Below, one piece after another: positions 25,220 to 37,000 of a stretch of DNA of 64,000 bases. The position numbers and the translations under genes are program-made. The notes below the pieces were generated by a model. That model did no database searches. It was given only the letters and a program-made list of their open reading frames with translations, and was not told the origin of the DNA. The stretch is from Parasponia andersonii (lineage: Eukaryota > Streptophyta > Magnoliopsida > Rosales > Cannabaceae). The DNA is taken from positions 91,841 to 155,840 of the forward strand of contig JXTB01000521.1 in the NCBI GenBank assembly GCA_002914805.1, in the 5' to 3' direction. Positions within the stretch are counted from its first letter, which is position 1. Every line of letters begins with the position of its first letter.

Positions 25220-27475
25220 GTATATTTTAGGTAAAATTGTTAAAACCCTTTACTAAATACCAGTTGTAGCAGAAATTATCCATAATATGAATCATGAGCT
25301 ACTACTCATTAGTAGAAAGGGAAGTAGATCCCTTTGGGGAAAAATAAAACCGGAGAAAAAAAAATGGTGCAACAAATCAAAAGAGTAGGTATCTTTTTAC
25401 ATGAAAAAAACAAAAATGTGGTAGCGTAGTTCATTCATTTTAGACTATGAAGCAGTTTGATATTGTCGGGTTTCTTAAAAAATAATATTCTAAATAAATT
25501 GGAAGCAAAAGTGAAGCGTTCTATATTTAGCTTCTGAAAAAACTCTGAAACATAGTTGGATATTTTGTCAATCGTTTCCTAATTACGTTACTAAATAACT
25601 TGCTTTCAAAATCTATTTTCAAGAAAAGAAAATACAATAGGACAATATTATTTATTTTACATAGGATAAAAACAATTCATACATAAAATATTCTCAGTAC
25701 TGAGAATTAATTCACATATGTACCAATTAATTTAGGCTCCGTTTAGAATTGATTCTAGAGACTGCTTTTAGTTTTTAAAAATAATTAGGAGGAAAAAAGA
25801 AAAGAAAAGAAAAGGGATATGTGTTTGATAAGTTTGCTCTTTTGCCAATAAATTTTAAAAGCTCCTATATGACTACTATTTTAAAAATATTTTGAGAACC
25901 ATGATAAATGCTACTGTCAAATAATATTTTAGAAATTTGCATCTCAAACTAGTCCTATATCATAGTGCAAAAGTTTTTTCTCCCATTGAAAATTTTCTAA
26001 TCACTGACATGGTTTTGGATTGTTAGGTCTATTAATAAGGTATTACTGAATATAATTAATTTTCTAATTAATTATGTAAGGTGAATATGCGGAAAATTAT
26101 AATATGGATGTTGTAACGCTGAAAAGTAAAAACTTGACACATAATATTTTTACTTGATTCAACTATCTCCTGATAGTCTATATCCAAGGAGTCACGCCCA
26201 GAGAAATAAACTTATTAGTAAAGAATAATGTGAGTAAAAATACCAATCAAATTTAAAAAACTCCCTTTCTTAAATGATGCAATATGCCAGTACTCCTTCA
26301 CTAATCTGTCTAGCGAGCTCCTCTTGACTTGATATGATTCTTTCTGTCTGAACATCCTCCAGAAGACTTTTTGCACTTCTTCTGAAGTGTTCATACTTTC
26401 GCGAAGCACTCTCACGATTAAGAATCCCTCCTAGTCTCACAATACAAAGTATAAACAGATTTAACTAAGAATTGCTCTAATGGCCATCTCAAACATATAT
26501 GATACTCCAAAGACTCTAACCTTGACTCTTATTTATAGTGCTTGAGGTCTTCCATTCTTTGACAATCTATAAGATATATTTTATTCATTATAAATACTGA
26601 TTAGAAGCCAATTAGATCAGTCAAAAATAAGATTTTCGCAATCAAAGTTGATCTGCAGATTCTGCACAGTGATGTTACAATATCGGTCTTGTCTAAATAG
26701 CCATATTTATAATCTTTCTAGAATAAACGTTGATTTGTTGCCTGAAATAAAAATTCGATTTTTTACACAAATCAAAAAAATAAAAAGTATTCACACACAA
26801 TAAGAATCAGCTAAGAATAAATAAGGAAACGACAACTTAAGAGATATATATTTACACTTTCATATAATAAGGTAGTTTCCATAAAACTATAAATTGTCAA
26901 AACAATTAGATAGAATTAGCCTAATAAATAAAATCTAATCGACTAAAATCAAGATTGATTATTTCTAGAAATATTAAACAATAATAGCAATCACCAAATA
27001 ATCAATCCTAAATAAAACAAGCCTAAAAAAGAAAGAAATATGTGAATATAATTTTCCTATAAGGCAAACATTGATAATTAATATTTCTGATTAAAACACA
27101 ACTAATTGAACGGATATTCAATCATATGGCGGCTGTAAAATTCGAACAAATACGTTCAAAAATGCAAAGTCAAATATTACAGTGATATTATAATATCAAC
27201 CTAGAATTAGTGTCAGTAAACACAGAAAATGATGTTGTAACGTCGCAAATGACATCAATCTTTTCCTTTTCATAGATCATTCATGTTTTTCTTCATTTTT
27301 AATTTTTTAATGGAATTTCTAAATATCACATTATATTAATCAAAAAATATGTTTCAAGGTAAATAATCATTAGCAACTTGAATAGTCTTAAATGGCGATG
27401 CCATTTTTGTTAGTTTGAAACAAAGTTGATGAAAAATTAGTTGTTATGGACGAAGGTCGATCGGATAGTGATTTG
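24914..27475. other. Non-coding AT-rich DNA
   Basis: Contains degenerate repeats of 'aactagtaac' (24927-25050), a (TA)n tract at 25187-25212, and otherwise unremarkable AT-rich sequence. I recognise no gene. Parts may be retroelement debris, but no boundaries are visible. Confidence 0.5.
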
Positions 27476-27923
27476 TGTTGGTTTTGAAACAATTTTCGCT
27501 ACGGAAGATTAGCTCAGGAAAATTAAAAAATTTTCTCGAAACAATTGACTATATGAGTGTATAGTATTAATTCATACCAAATGGAAACATACAAAGAAAA
27601 TAAATCTAATACCTCCTCTATCAGCAGATCCTAGCTTTTCTATCTTCTAAACTATAATCTTTCAATCCAAGCCTCAAGCATAACTAGATTAACGTATGGA
27701 CATTGTGTTCAATTTCCTAAACTCATACTTTAGCTACTTGCAATATTTTAAAAACATGAGATTACAAGAGTTTGTTCTAGAGAGAATAAGAAGACTATCT
27801 TTTTTTTCTCTCTAGGTTATGACTATTTGTAGAAAATAATACGTCGTATGTATTCTGCTAAGATTTTACCTTATATATATTTATTAAACTATTTAATTAA
27901 TAAATTAATTAATAATATTAACT

Positions 27924-27960
<37 letters not shown>

Positions 27961-28001
27961 CTTTTAGAAAAAAAACGTTGGTTGTTTTTCTTAAAAAAAT
28001 G
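27476..28001 (-). mobile_element. Partial copia LTR (3' portion)
   Basis: Matches the 3' part of the LTRs at 28447-30276 and 40637-42092 on the minus strand, ending with the same TGTTGG (plus-strand) terminus at 27476. It includes the conserved 'aataatacgtcgtatgta' segment and an expanded (TA)n at 27927-27958. The 5' part of this LTR is missing; leader-like sequence abuts it at 28008. Confidence 0.7.
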
Positions 28002-28007
28002 TAAACT

Positions 28008-28446
28008 TAGCAAATATCATAATTGTATATGAATATATGCTTTTTAGGGCAAATATCTCAATATATAATATATTAATTTATATATAACATATATTAATAC
28101 ATATATATATATATATTACATCAATTTTTTTTGTGTGAGTTCTTTGGGGTATCGGGTCGGCTTCAAGTAGAAACGTCTCCATCATCTTCTTTGTACATTA
28201 CAAGAAAAAAAATACAACAAAACCTATACCCTAAAATTAGGGTTTACATATTTTGATCTATTCAAAATAAATTTCAAAAAATTAAAACCTAAGGAACTAT
28301 ATAATTAACGACCAAATATCAACTGTACATCCATCTGATGGTAACTCATCTATTCCTCATCAAATATATATAAAAAATAATACAATACCCACTCATGTAT
28401 ATAAATAATTGATACTATACACTCACATAATTGCTCTGGTACCAAT
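28008..28446 (-). mobile_element. Copia primer-binding site and leader, extra copy
   Basis: On the minus strand, directly after the LTR end at 28447, lies TGGTACCAGAGC (28433-28444), one mismatch from the primer site for initiator methionine tRNA. The following ~430 bp matches 40205-40636, the leader of the same element's 5' LTR. A primer site downstream of what is also a 3' LTR shows a tandem or recombined arrangement. Confidence 0.75.
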
Positions 28447-28989
28447 TGTTGATTTTTTAAAATGATTTTCGCAGCAGAAGATTGGCCTAAGAATATTTAA
28501 TTTTTTTAAAAAATAATTGACTATATAAGTGCATAATATTGATTCATAGCAGATAGAAACATAGAAAAAGAATAGATCTAATACCCCTTGTAGCCTATTA
28601 GTGGATCCTAATTTTTTTGTCTTCTAAACCATGATTTTTCAATCCAAGCCTTGAGCACAACTAGATTAATGTATGGGTGTTGTGTATAATTTCTTAAACT
28701 CACACTTTAGGCACTTTCAATATTCTCAATACATGAGATTACAAGAATTTGTTCTACAGAGAATAGGAAGACTTTCTTCTTTTTCTCTATAGGTTATGGA
28801 GGCTATGTAGAAAATAATACGTCGTATGTATTCTACTCGGGTTTNAGAGAGAGAAAGAGTATTAATGATGCACGTCTTTTCATGTACTTCATTATAGCCA
28901 TTGGATCACCATTAGATGGTGATCTAACGGCTAAAAAAAAAATACCTACCCATAGGTAAAGAAAAAAAATACCTATTGGATTGGTGCCC

Positions 28990-29028
<39 letters not shown>

Positions 29029-30276
29029 TATAAACTAGTTGATAACTCAATCCTTCAAGGAAGATTATTTCACTTTCAGTCAGTTTTTCAATTTCTATTT
29101 ATCTAATTATTTGATAATTAGATATTTTTAAATTCAAAATTTAAGTAAATTAGAAAACTTATCACTCTATAATTTAAATTAATTAATTAATTGAGTAATA
29201 ATAATTATTAATTACATATAGATAAACTATCTATCTAGACAAAGTGTATAGTAATAGAAATAATGTAATATCCATTACAGTGTTTGTAGGAGGTGGAATT
29301 GGAGACCTATAGATCTATAATTCAAGCTCTAATAAATTATGACAATTAATTAAACTTTTTAATTAATTTTTCTAATTTACTAATTTCAGTATTACTCCAC
29401 TAAAAATTTGAAATTGCACTCTTAAAGTTACGGAATTAATTTACTCAGAAAACAACGAGCCGTCCATCGATTTATTCATTACATATAGTTCAATCCTCCA
29501 TAGATAGTTCATAATTGGAGCTAGATCATATTTCATTTACCTCTCTAATTATATCTTTATCCTTGTGTACCATTGATTCTCTAATGAACAATTAATTTAT
29601 AAATTTATTATAAATTGAGTACTCAAACTTTTCAAATCTTGAATCAATACATAAGGGAATCATCTTTCTAGCTTCCTAGTGAAAGGAATGACTTCCATAT
29701 CTGTAAGCTATGTTCCCAGCTACTGATCTCATCATGCTTCTAAGATAAAAGTATTTTGATCTATTTAGAAAATAAACCTTTAAGAAGAATGTTAAAGAAC
29801 ATAATATTGTAAATAAGAGTCTATAACTACTCAGGATTAGGATTGATTTACATATGATCATCTAGTGACATTATTTGAACTCTTAACTGTTAGCAGAATT
29901 TATATGAGATTCAAATCATGTCTGATTTAGTCATATATAGTCGAATTATATAAAATACCTCAATTGTGATGTCAACACTTTAATAATCCTGATAAGACTA
30001 TTACATTCTCAATGTTAATAGACTGTACTAATAATATTTAATTAATGATCTCAAACTTTAATTAATTATTATGGATTATATTTAGTTTATTATCCATAAA
30101 TTTAATCCTTATATATATAACACTTATATACTAAATTTATGGTCACATAAATAGACTAGGGATTTTTTGATATTTAAAGACATACAAATTATGCACAAAT
30201 TCAAATAGAAAAATGTCATTTTATTAATTCAGCAAAAATCCAAAATATACATGCTTTTAAGGCATAAACCCTAACA
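28447..30276 (-). repeat. 3' LTR of the copia element (1.83 kb)
   Basis: Minus-strand start TGTTAGGGTTTATGCC at 30276 and end ...CAACA at 28447. The polypurine tract precedes it and a primer site follows it. It contains a single undetermined base at 28845 next to sequence (28846-29035) that I could not align with the 40637-42092 and 60944-62702 copies, and a (TA)n(CA)n tract at 28989-29028. Confidence 0.8.
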
Positions 30277-30292
30277 GTCTTCCACTTGCCCT
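30277..30292 (-). other. Polypurine tract of the copia element
   Basis: Minus-strand AGGGCAAGTGGAAGAC lies between the RNase H stop codon and the LTR start. This is the usual plus-strand priming site position and composition in plant copia elements. Confidence 0.75.
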
Positions 30293-30593
30293 AAAGCAAG
30301 TGAGACATGTCTCTCAATCCTGAACCTTCCAAGTGACCCTCAAAAGTCTTCGCTAGAAGTATTTTTGTAAAAAGATCAGCAATGTTATTTTTGGATACTA
30401 TCTTCATAACTATCACGTCTCTTCGGTGCACTATCTCTATTATCAGATTATATTTTCTCTCTATATACTTTCCTCTCTTGTGACTTCTTGGTTCTTTTGA
30501 ATTCGCCATTGCTCTACTGTTGTCGCAGTATAAAGTTAATGACTTATCTATATTTAGAAGAACTTCCAAATCAGTAAGAACTTTCTGAGTCAA
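30291..30593 (-). pseudogene. Copia RNase H fragment
   Basis: Encodes a 100-residue open stretch ending GLRDMSHLL. Recognisable copia RNase H features are LYCDNS (catalytic Asp), RSHKRGKYIERKY and the NIADLFTK motif near the C-terminus. The stop codon lies next to the polypurine tract, as in intact elements. The upstream part is frameshifted, so no full polyprotein is possible. Confidence 0.85.
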
Positions 30594-30899
30594 ACTGCTT
30601 CTTCAGCTACTTCACAAGCTGATATACACTTTACTTCAATTGTAAAATCTGCAATGCTAGATTGTTCAACACTTCTCTAGATAATGGCTCCACCATAAGA
30701 GTGAACATTGACCCAGACGTCGATTTTCGAATATCTTTGTCTGATTAAAAATCAGAATTAGTATAACTAGTAAGAATCAGGTCCTAACTTGAATAAACTA
30801 GCATATAATTTCTTGTTAACATACTTGAAAATATGCTTTACCACTATCTAGTGATCTAATCCTGGATTTGATTGAAAATGACCGACTATCGCTACTGCG

Positions 30900-31320
30900 T
30901 AGCATATGTTAGGCCTAGTACATAACATCGCGTACTTCAGCTGCCAACTACAGATGTATAAGGAACCAGTCTCATATCCTCTTCTTCTTGAGATGTCTTA
31001 GAACATTGACTTTTGGAAAGGATAACTCTATGTTGAGAAGGTAACTGTCCTTTTTTGGAGTTTTGTATCGTAAAACGAATGAGCACCTTATCAATATAAG
31101 ATACTTGATACAGTGCCAAAAGTCTGTTCTTGTGATATCAAATAATCTGGATCCTAAGCACATAACTTACTTCTTCCTAATATTTAATTTGCAATTGCTC
31201 AACTAGCCACCTCTTTACATTAGATAATATTACCACATCATTCCTAATGAGCAAAATAATATCTACATAAAAAATAAGGAAGACTATTTTCTTGTCTTTG
31301 TTGTACTTATATACACAAGG
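30900..31320 (-). pseudogene. Copia reverse transcriptase, C-terminal part
   Basis: Minus-strand translation in mixed frames gives CVYKYNKDKK, then FYVDIILLI, where the catalytic YVDD box has become YVDI, and further on QVSYIDKVLIRF and the TSQEEEDMRLVPY region of the RT-RNase H connection. Frameshifts and stops interrupt it. The loss of the second catalytic Asp alone would inactivate the enzyme. Confidence 0.8.
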
Positions 31321-34298
31321 TGATAGTAATTTGACCTAAAACTTAGGAAAAATCATACATGCATGCAGAATATAGAAAACACATGATCACATCATGAACG
31401 TAGTAGGAAAATTAATGGATTTAGGTTTTAAAATTTTTACATAAAAACAATTTTCATAACTATAGAACATGCATATATCATATATAGGATCATGTATAAT
31501 ATAAATCAAATCTAGATACATAAACCCTAGAGATGAGATTAGGGTTAATCTTTTGTAGCATGCTCCTCCTTGATCTCTTTGTAGGTAGTCATTAAATCTC
31601 CAACTCTAGATCTTCTTGTCTATGCTCTTACTCTTGGTTGATAAGGCGAGTGAGCACCAAGTTGAATCCTTCATTGGTGAATGGTCAAGAACACCTTCCT
31701 GATCTTTCGGAATACCAGGATGTAAAATGAGATTGTGAGGCTATAGGGAACTTTTTCTCTCATTTTTTTCTCAGCCTTGGCCGAATTTTCTCTCTCTCTC
31801 TCTCTCTCTCTCTCACTTTCCCTCTACAAGTAATATAGTAGTGAGTGAGTATCGTCTCTACAGGGATTGATTACCAAAATTATTTGTAAAATCTAAGTGT
31901 CAAACAAGCTAATGTTAACAAATGAGAAATAAAGATTTGTAATAAAATAGCAACAATTTAAAGTTGCAAGCAGAAAAGTAAATATTAAGCAGAAAATAAT
32001 GAGATCTAATCAAGTGATTGTGGATCAGTGGTGTGGTTAAGTTGGGATTAATGAATCCTCCTTGGTTGCAAATCTGGGTCTAATTGCTGCAGCAACGCCT
32101 GTGGCAAAATCACTCCAGTAACCGAAAATTCATTCTGTTCATATTCATCTTCCGAATTCAATATGTTAAAGTTCTTTTAAACCAGATTTGACATATTCCT
32201 ATACTAACCCAGTTCTCAAAACTTCATTTATAGTATCAATTCTCAATGGGTTTGCATGGTAACAATATATTCCTATACCATTACTAATTCAAAGATCTAC
32301 TAAGAGATGATTGAATCATGCATCATTCAAGCTAAGTCCAACTAAGATTAACCTTTCCAGAATTAATCTTAATTTGTTTATCCTAAATATTGATGGCCAA
32401 GCAACATAAGGGAATATTAGTGAAGCACACTTGAACGAACTAGAGGAAAATACCATAAACATTTAAAACAACTTTAATCCATCATTACAACCTCAGATTC
32501 ATCATAATCCCAGCTAAGGGAACTTAGCTAATGGTCTGAAATGTAAAAATCAGCAACCTAAAATGCTCCATAGATTACAGAAAGTTCAAGAAAAGGAAAA
32601 GAAATTAAATACAAAGAAGATTAAAAGAGATAAAGAAAGAGCTAGCTGGATGATGATGGTTTAGCTCCTTGCTGCAGCCAGTACTCCTCCTCTTTCTTCC
32701 TTTCATCTCTGTACCCTTTTTCCCTCTCTCCTTTCTTTCCCTTTTCGTCTATCTCTTAGCTCAGCCGCCTCCTCTTCAAACTTCTTTCTTTCCTTTTTCC
32801 TTTTATCTTAGGGTAAACGAGGTACCCTAGCACAGGTGTCAGCCAAATAGAAGGGTAAGGACCACTTTTTCCTCATTTCTCGTTAGCTGGTATTTACTGC
32901 TAGCTGTCAGCACCAGCTGTTCAAAATAAATACCAGCTGGAAGTTGACTCTGCTGTTCAGTGTTGCTCTAGCGTGTTGCTGCAGCAAAGTTGCTTCCAGC
33001 TTTCACTTAAGTTCAGCTTTCCTTCTCGGTTGCTGCCATTTAATCTCTGCATGGCTTAAGACCAGATTTCAGTAATTCTAATAAAAATCAAAGGAAATAA
33101 ACTAGAAATTAACTAGATTAGGTCTTAAACATCAACGACGCCAAAAACTAAAATAAAGTAAAGAAAGGCACCTAAACTATAAAATTTATTCTTCTAAAGC
33201 AACTATCCTATGACTAAAAATACACAAGATAACTCTATTTTCATAGAGTTATCAGTTATGCGTGTAACACTCTTAGAGTTACTGTGAAGTTTTTTTTAAT
33301 AAAAAATATCTTATACATATAGGGCCTAAAACTGCTATTCTCAGTCCAACTAATATTGGGCTTGTTCTCTAATTTGGAATTTAGGTGTATTTTTATAAAT
33401 ATGTCCAACTCATGTAACTTATTTATAAAATACCAACTTCTGTGTAGAATTATTATTTTACACAGTTTCATGAAACTAATTAATGAGTTTTGTTAAGCTA
33501 GATAAGGGACCTAATAGATCCAAATTATTTTAGTTCTAATAGTATAATAAATACATAATAACATTTATTATGATATTTATATAAATATTATTATTAAAGG
33601 AAATACTTTACTAAAAGTCCAATACTGAACTCTTAGATTAAATGTCATGTCTTTTATAGAGATTTAATCAACTAGCTATGATTAACCTATCTATCTAGCA
33701 TATTCTATACCATATATAAAATCCCTATACAATGTAATAATTGGATAGATAAAATTACCGTAATACCCTTCTAATACATATTTACCTTTAAGTTACCATT
33801 TTTCTATCAAGGAATAATGTTATTGATAATTTTGTTCTTAATGGTTCTTAATGGCCATTTAAATAAAATTATCAAACAATTCACAAAATGAATACTAAGG
33901 TGTTAGATTTAATTATTCCATGAATCTTGTAATACCTTAAAGTGGAATTAATGTATAATGTCCTTAACTTTTTAGTGTTCCTATCAATTCATAAACCATA
34001 ACCTTCAATATGCTAGAGCTCACCTCTAATTTCGTAGAAGCTAGTTTTTAAGCAAATCAAAAGGCTATATATAACTTATGAAAGTAAGTCCAGTCAAATA
34101 TCAAAGATTAAGATCTACATATTAAGAGCTAGTTTGTGGTAATATTAGAATTGAGTTACGATATTCCAATTCTTTATATTACTTGATCCTGTTCAATACA
34201 CAAAACTTATTTATGTTGTACTAGTGTTTCTATCAGAAGTCAGACACTTTAATTATTTGAGACATATCATTTCCACTGAGATAGATAAACACTATAAT
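31321..34298 (-). mobile_element. Second-family LTR copy inside the copia RT, carrying a further insert
   Basis: Homologous to 38448-40030 in the same orientation, with the shared terminus TGATAGTAATTTGACC (TGATGGTAATTTGGCC in the other copy) and a shared (CT)n tract (31789-31814). It splits the RT coding region: the minus-strand frame ends after QKVCKLK at 34299 and resumes at PCVYK at 31320, with about 33 residues missing. The copy is interrupted by non-homologous sequence at about 31826-33250. Confidence 0.7.
31826..33250. mobile_element. 1.4-kb insert nested in the second-family LTR
   Basis: Absent from the otherwise collinear copy at 38448-40030, where the (CT)n tract runs straight into 'gtgtaacactcttagagtta'. 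The insert opens near AGTATCGTCTCTACAGGGAT, a phrase found in several plant retroelement derivatives, and closes near CTATTTTCATAGAGTTATC. It is less AT-rich at 32640-33060 (repeated CAGCTG words). No coding capacity and no clean target-site duplication seen. Confidence 0.6.
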
Positions 34299-34800
34299 CT
34301 TTAGCTTACAAACTTTTTGATATTAGTCTTTAGCTACAAAATCTTCTGGTTGCATCATATAGATGCTTTCTTCAAGATAACCATTCAAAAAGGTTGTCTT
34401 GATTGCCATTTGTTATATTTCATAGTCTAAAAATGCATTAATGGATAAGAAGATATGTATAGATTTAAGCATGACTACTGATGAGGTAGTCTCTTCATAA
34501 TCAACTCCTTCTTTATGAGTATAACTCTTTGCTAGTAATCCATCCTTGAACATTTCAACTTTTCTATCTACACCTCTTTTTCTTTTATAGATTCATTTAC
34601 ATCCAATGAGCCTGACATCTTCGGGTAGATCTATAAGTTGTTAGACAGAATTAGAATACATGGATTCTATTTCTTAATTCATAGCCTCTTGCTATTTTTC
34701 CCTATCAAAATCTTCTATTGCATGCGTGTATGTCAATAGATCATTTTGGCTACTATCGAAAATAACAACATGTGCTTCTCCAATTTTTTTGTAGTGAGTA
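34299..34800 (-). pseudogene. Copia reverse transcriptase, N-terminal part
   Basis: Minus-strand translation gives AIKTTFLNGYLEESIYMMQP followed by EDFVAKD, a stop, then YQKVCKLK: the start of the copia RT domain. The reading stops at the edge of the second-family LTR insert. A stop codon inside the domain confirms decay. Confidence 0.75.
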
Positions 34801-35850
34801 GGTGGTATGATAACTCTCCCACTATGTCGAGCTACCAATGTATTCTAATCTAGAATAGTGGTCTCATAATTTTTTCATTTGACAATTATTGTTGGTTATG
34901 ATCTTATCTGATCAAAAAGTAATTCCTTTAGTATAACTTTACTTTGAAGTTTAACATCTGTCATATGGTTATTTTCAAGAAAAGTAACATTTGTCGATAC
35001 AAATACTTTTTTCTTTTGATGACTATAAAACAAATCTCATCTTGTATCTTTTAGATAACCTACAAATAAACAAATTTCTGTGCGTGGTTTTAGCTTTTTA
35101 GTCTTTCCTTTTAGTATATGTGCTGGGTACCCCCATATGTGAATGTGATGTAAACTAGGTTGTGCTTTTTTCACAACTCAAAAGGTATCTTTTGGATAGA
35201 CTTGAAAGGTACTATATTCAAAATGTAAACAACAGTTTGCAGTGCATAACTCTAGAATGAAGGTGATAAGGAAGAGTAGCTCATCATTAATCTAACCATT
35301 TCAAGCAACGTTCGGTTTCTCCTTTCTACAATACTATTCTTTTTGGGTGTTCCAGGTACTGTGAGTTGGGATAAGATACCATTCTTCAGTAAGTGATCCT
35401 TGAATTCATTATTAGCGTATTCATCTTCTCGATCTGATTGAAGAGTTTTTAATGACTTACCTAATTGCTTTTCAGCTTTTGCTATGAATTCTTTGAATTT
35501 TCAAATGTTTCAGATTTTCTTTGTATTAGGTATATGTATCTATATTGTGAATAATCGTCAATAAATGTGATAAAGTATTCTTAACCACTTCTTGCTTGTA
35601 TATTCAATGGACTACATACATCGCTATGCACAAGCTCAAAGGTTTCTTTGGCCTTTTTGTTCTTTGCTAAGAAAGGTCTCTTAGTCATTTTTTCTTCTAG
35701 ACAAAATTCATAAACTGGTACAGTATTAAATTTTAGCTTTCTTAAAGGACCATCCTTTACAAGTCTATTTATCCAATCTAGACTGATATGCCTCGATCTA
35801 AGGTGCCATAGATATGTATCGTCGTCATAAGAAACTTCTTACTTTTTAGG
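34800..35850 (-). pseudogene. Copia integrase remnant
   Basis: Minus-strand fragments include the core around HSDVCSP (first catalytic Asp), FIDDYSQY (second Asp) and a later ERCLKW segment matching the usual region of the catalytic Glu. Several stops and frameshifts separate them. Limits are approximate. Confidence 0.7.
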
Positions 35851-36300
35851 TTTGAGATGTTCTACTTTAAACATTTCGGTATTAAGTAGTGATTGTTCGT
35901 CTAGTCTTGATACATAAAGTCCATTCTCCATTTTTACAGAACAAATATTTAAACTATTTCTAGAAATAGCAATCTCATTATTAAGGAAAGAAACATAAAA
36001 CATTTGTTCAAATAAGCTTGAAATAAAAATCAAATTCTTACAAAAACTAGGAAAAAAATAAATATTATTTAATAACAAAAATTTATTCCTGAAATGAAGA
36101 CGAACGACTCCTATTGTTTTTACCGAAACTTTGGCTCTATTACTTACTCTCATTATGAATTCCCCATCAGCAAGCTCCCTTGAAGAACTAAGTATTTGAA
36201 AAGAACATATATGATTAGTAGCTCCTGAATCAACTATTCACGGAGATATATCAAATAAATTTTCTTCCACTAAACAAGCTTCTAAAATAAGTAAATCATA
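35839..36300 (-). pseudogene. Copia protease and pre-integrase remnant
   Basis: Minus strand: the aspartic protease motif DSGATNH is at 36211-36231, but the Trp expected just upstream (W-I-V-D-S) is a TGA stop. A 104-residue open stretch follows (35839-36153) with the gag-pre-integrase style content (ENGLYVSRL). The in-frame stop separates protease from gag. Confidence 0.75.
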
Positions 36301-36301
36301 T

Positions 36302-37000
36302 TTATTTTTTTATCTTCTCTTTCAATTCAGAGAGATACTTTTTATAGTTTCTCTTCCAATGCCTTTCAACTCTGCAGTGAAAACATTTTCCCTTAGGTTT
36401 TTTGTCCGTGGAGTTGTTCTTCTTTATCTTTTTAGGCTTAGATTTAGAGACACCCTTTCTCTTCCTCTTCTTATTTTTGTTAGAGATAGAGGGATTTTCT
36501 TCTGTAACATTTATTTCAGCAATAGTTGCTGAGCCATCTTTATATTTTTCTTTCAATATTGATTCAAAGGTTTGCAAAACGTTGAGTAGTTGAGTCATCG
36601 TATAATTCAACTTGTTCATAACATGGTTGATCTTGAACTGAAGAAGATCAGGTGAGAGTGATCCAAAATCATATTCGCTTGAGTGCAGTCATTGATCATA
36701 GCCCTGTAGTAGTCTCTCCAAAGTAATAGATTATGTTCAAAACTTGATCTCTCACTGGAGTTCCTCTCTTCATCTTCGCATTCATAGCCTTTTTAATGGC
36801 GTCATGACGATATTAATCAGATTGTTATCCAAACATGGCTTGGACGGATTCCATTATCTCATAAGTAGTCTCTATCTTTTTATGCTTAGCTCTAAACTAG
36901 CCAGTCATGCCTACTAACATGTAACAGTGAGCTTTATTATTGGTATGACTTCATTTTTTTCATAAAACATGAGTAACATTAGCGGCGGCTTATGGAGGAC
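36302..37000 (-). pseudogene. Copia gag remnant with damaged zinc knuckle
   Basis: Minus strand: MNKLNYTMTQLLNVLQTFES is the C-terminal part of the copia gag helical region, followed by a Lys-rich linker and a CCHC-type knuckle reading C-F-H-C-R-V-E-R-H-W-K-R-N-Y. The last Cys ligand is Tyr. Upstream sequence to about 37000 still resembles gag (YDFGSLSPDLLQF) but is frameshifted. Confidence 0.75.
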
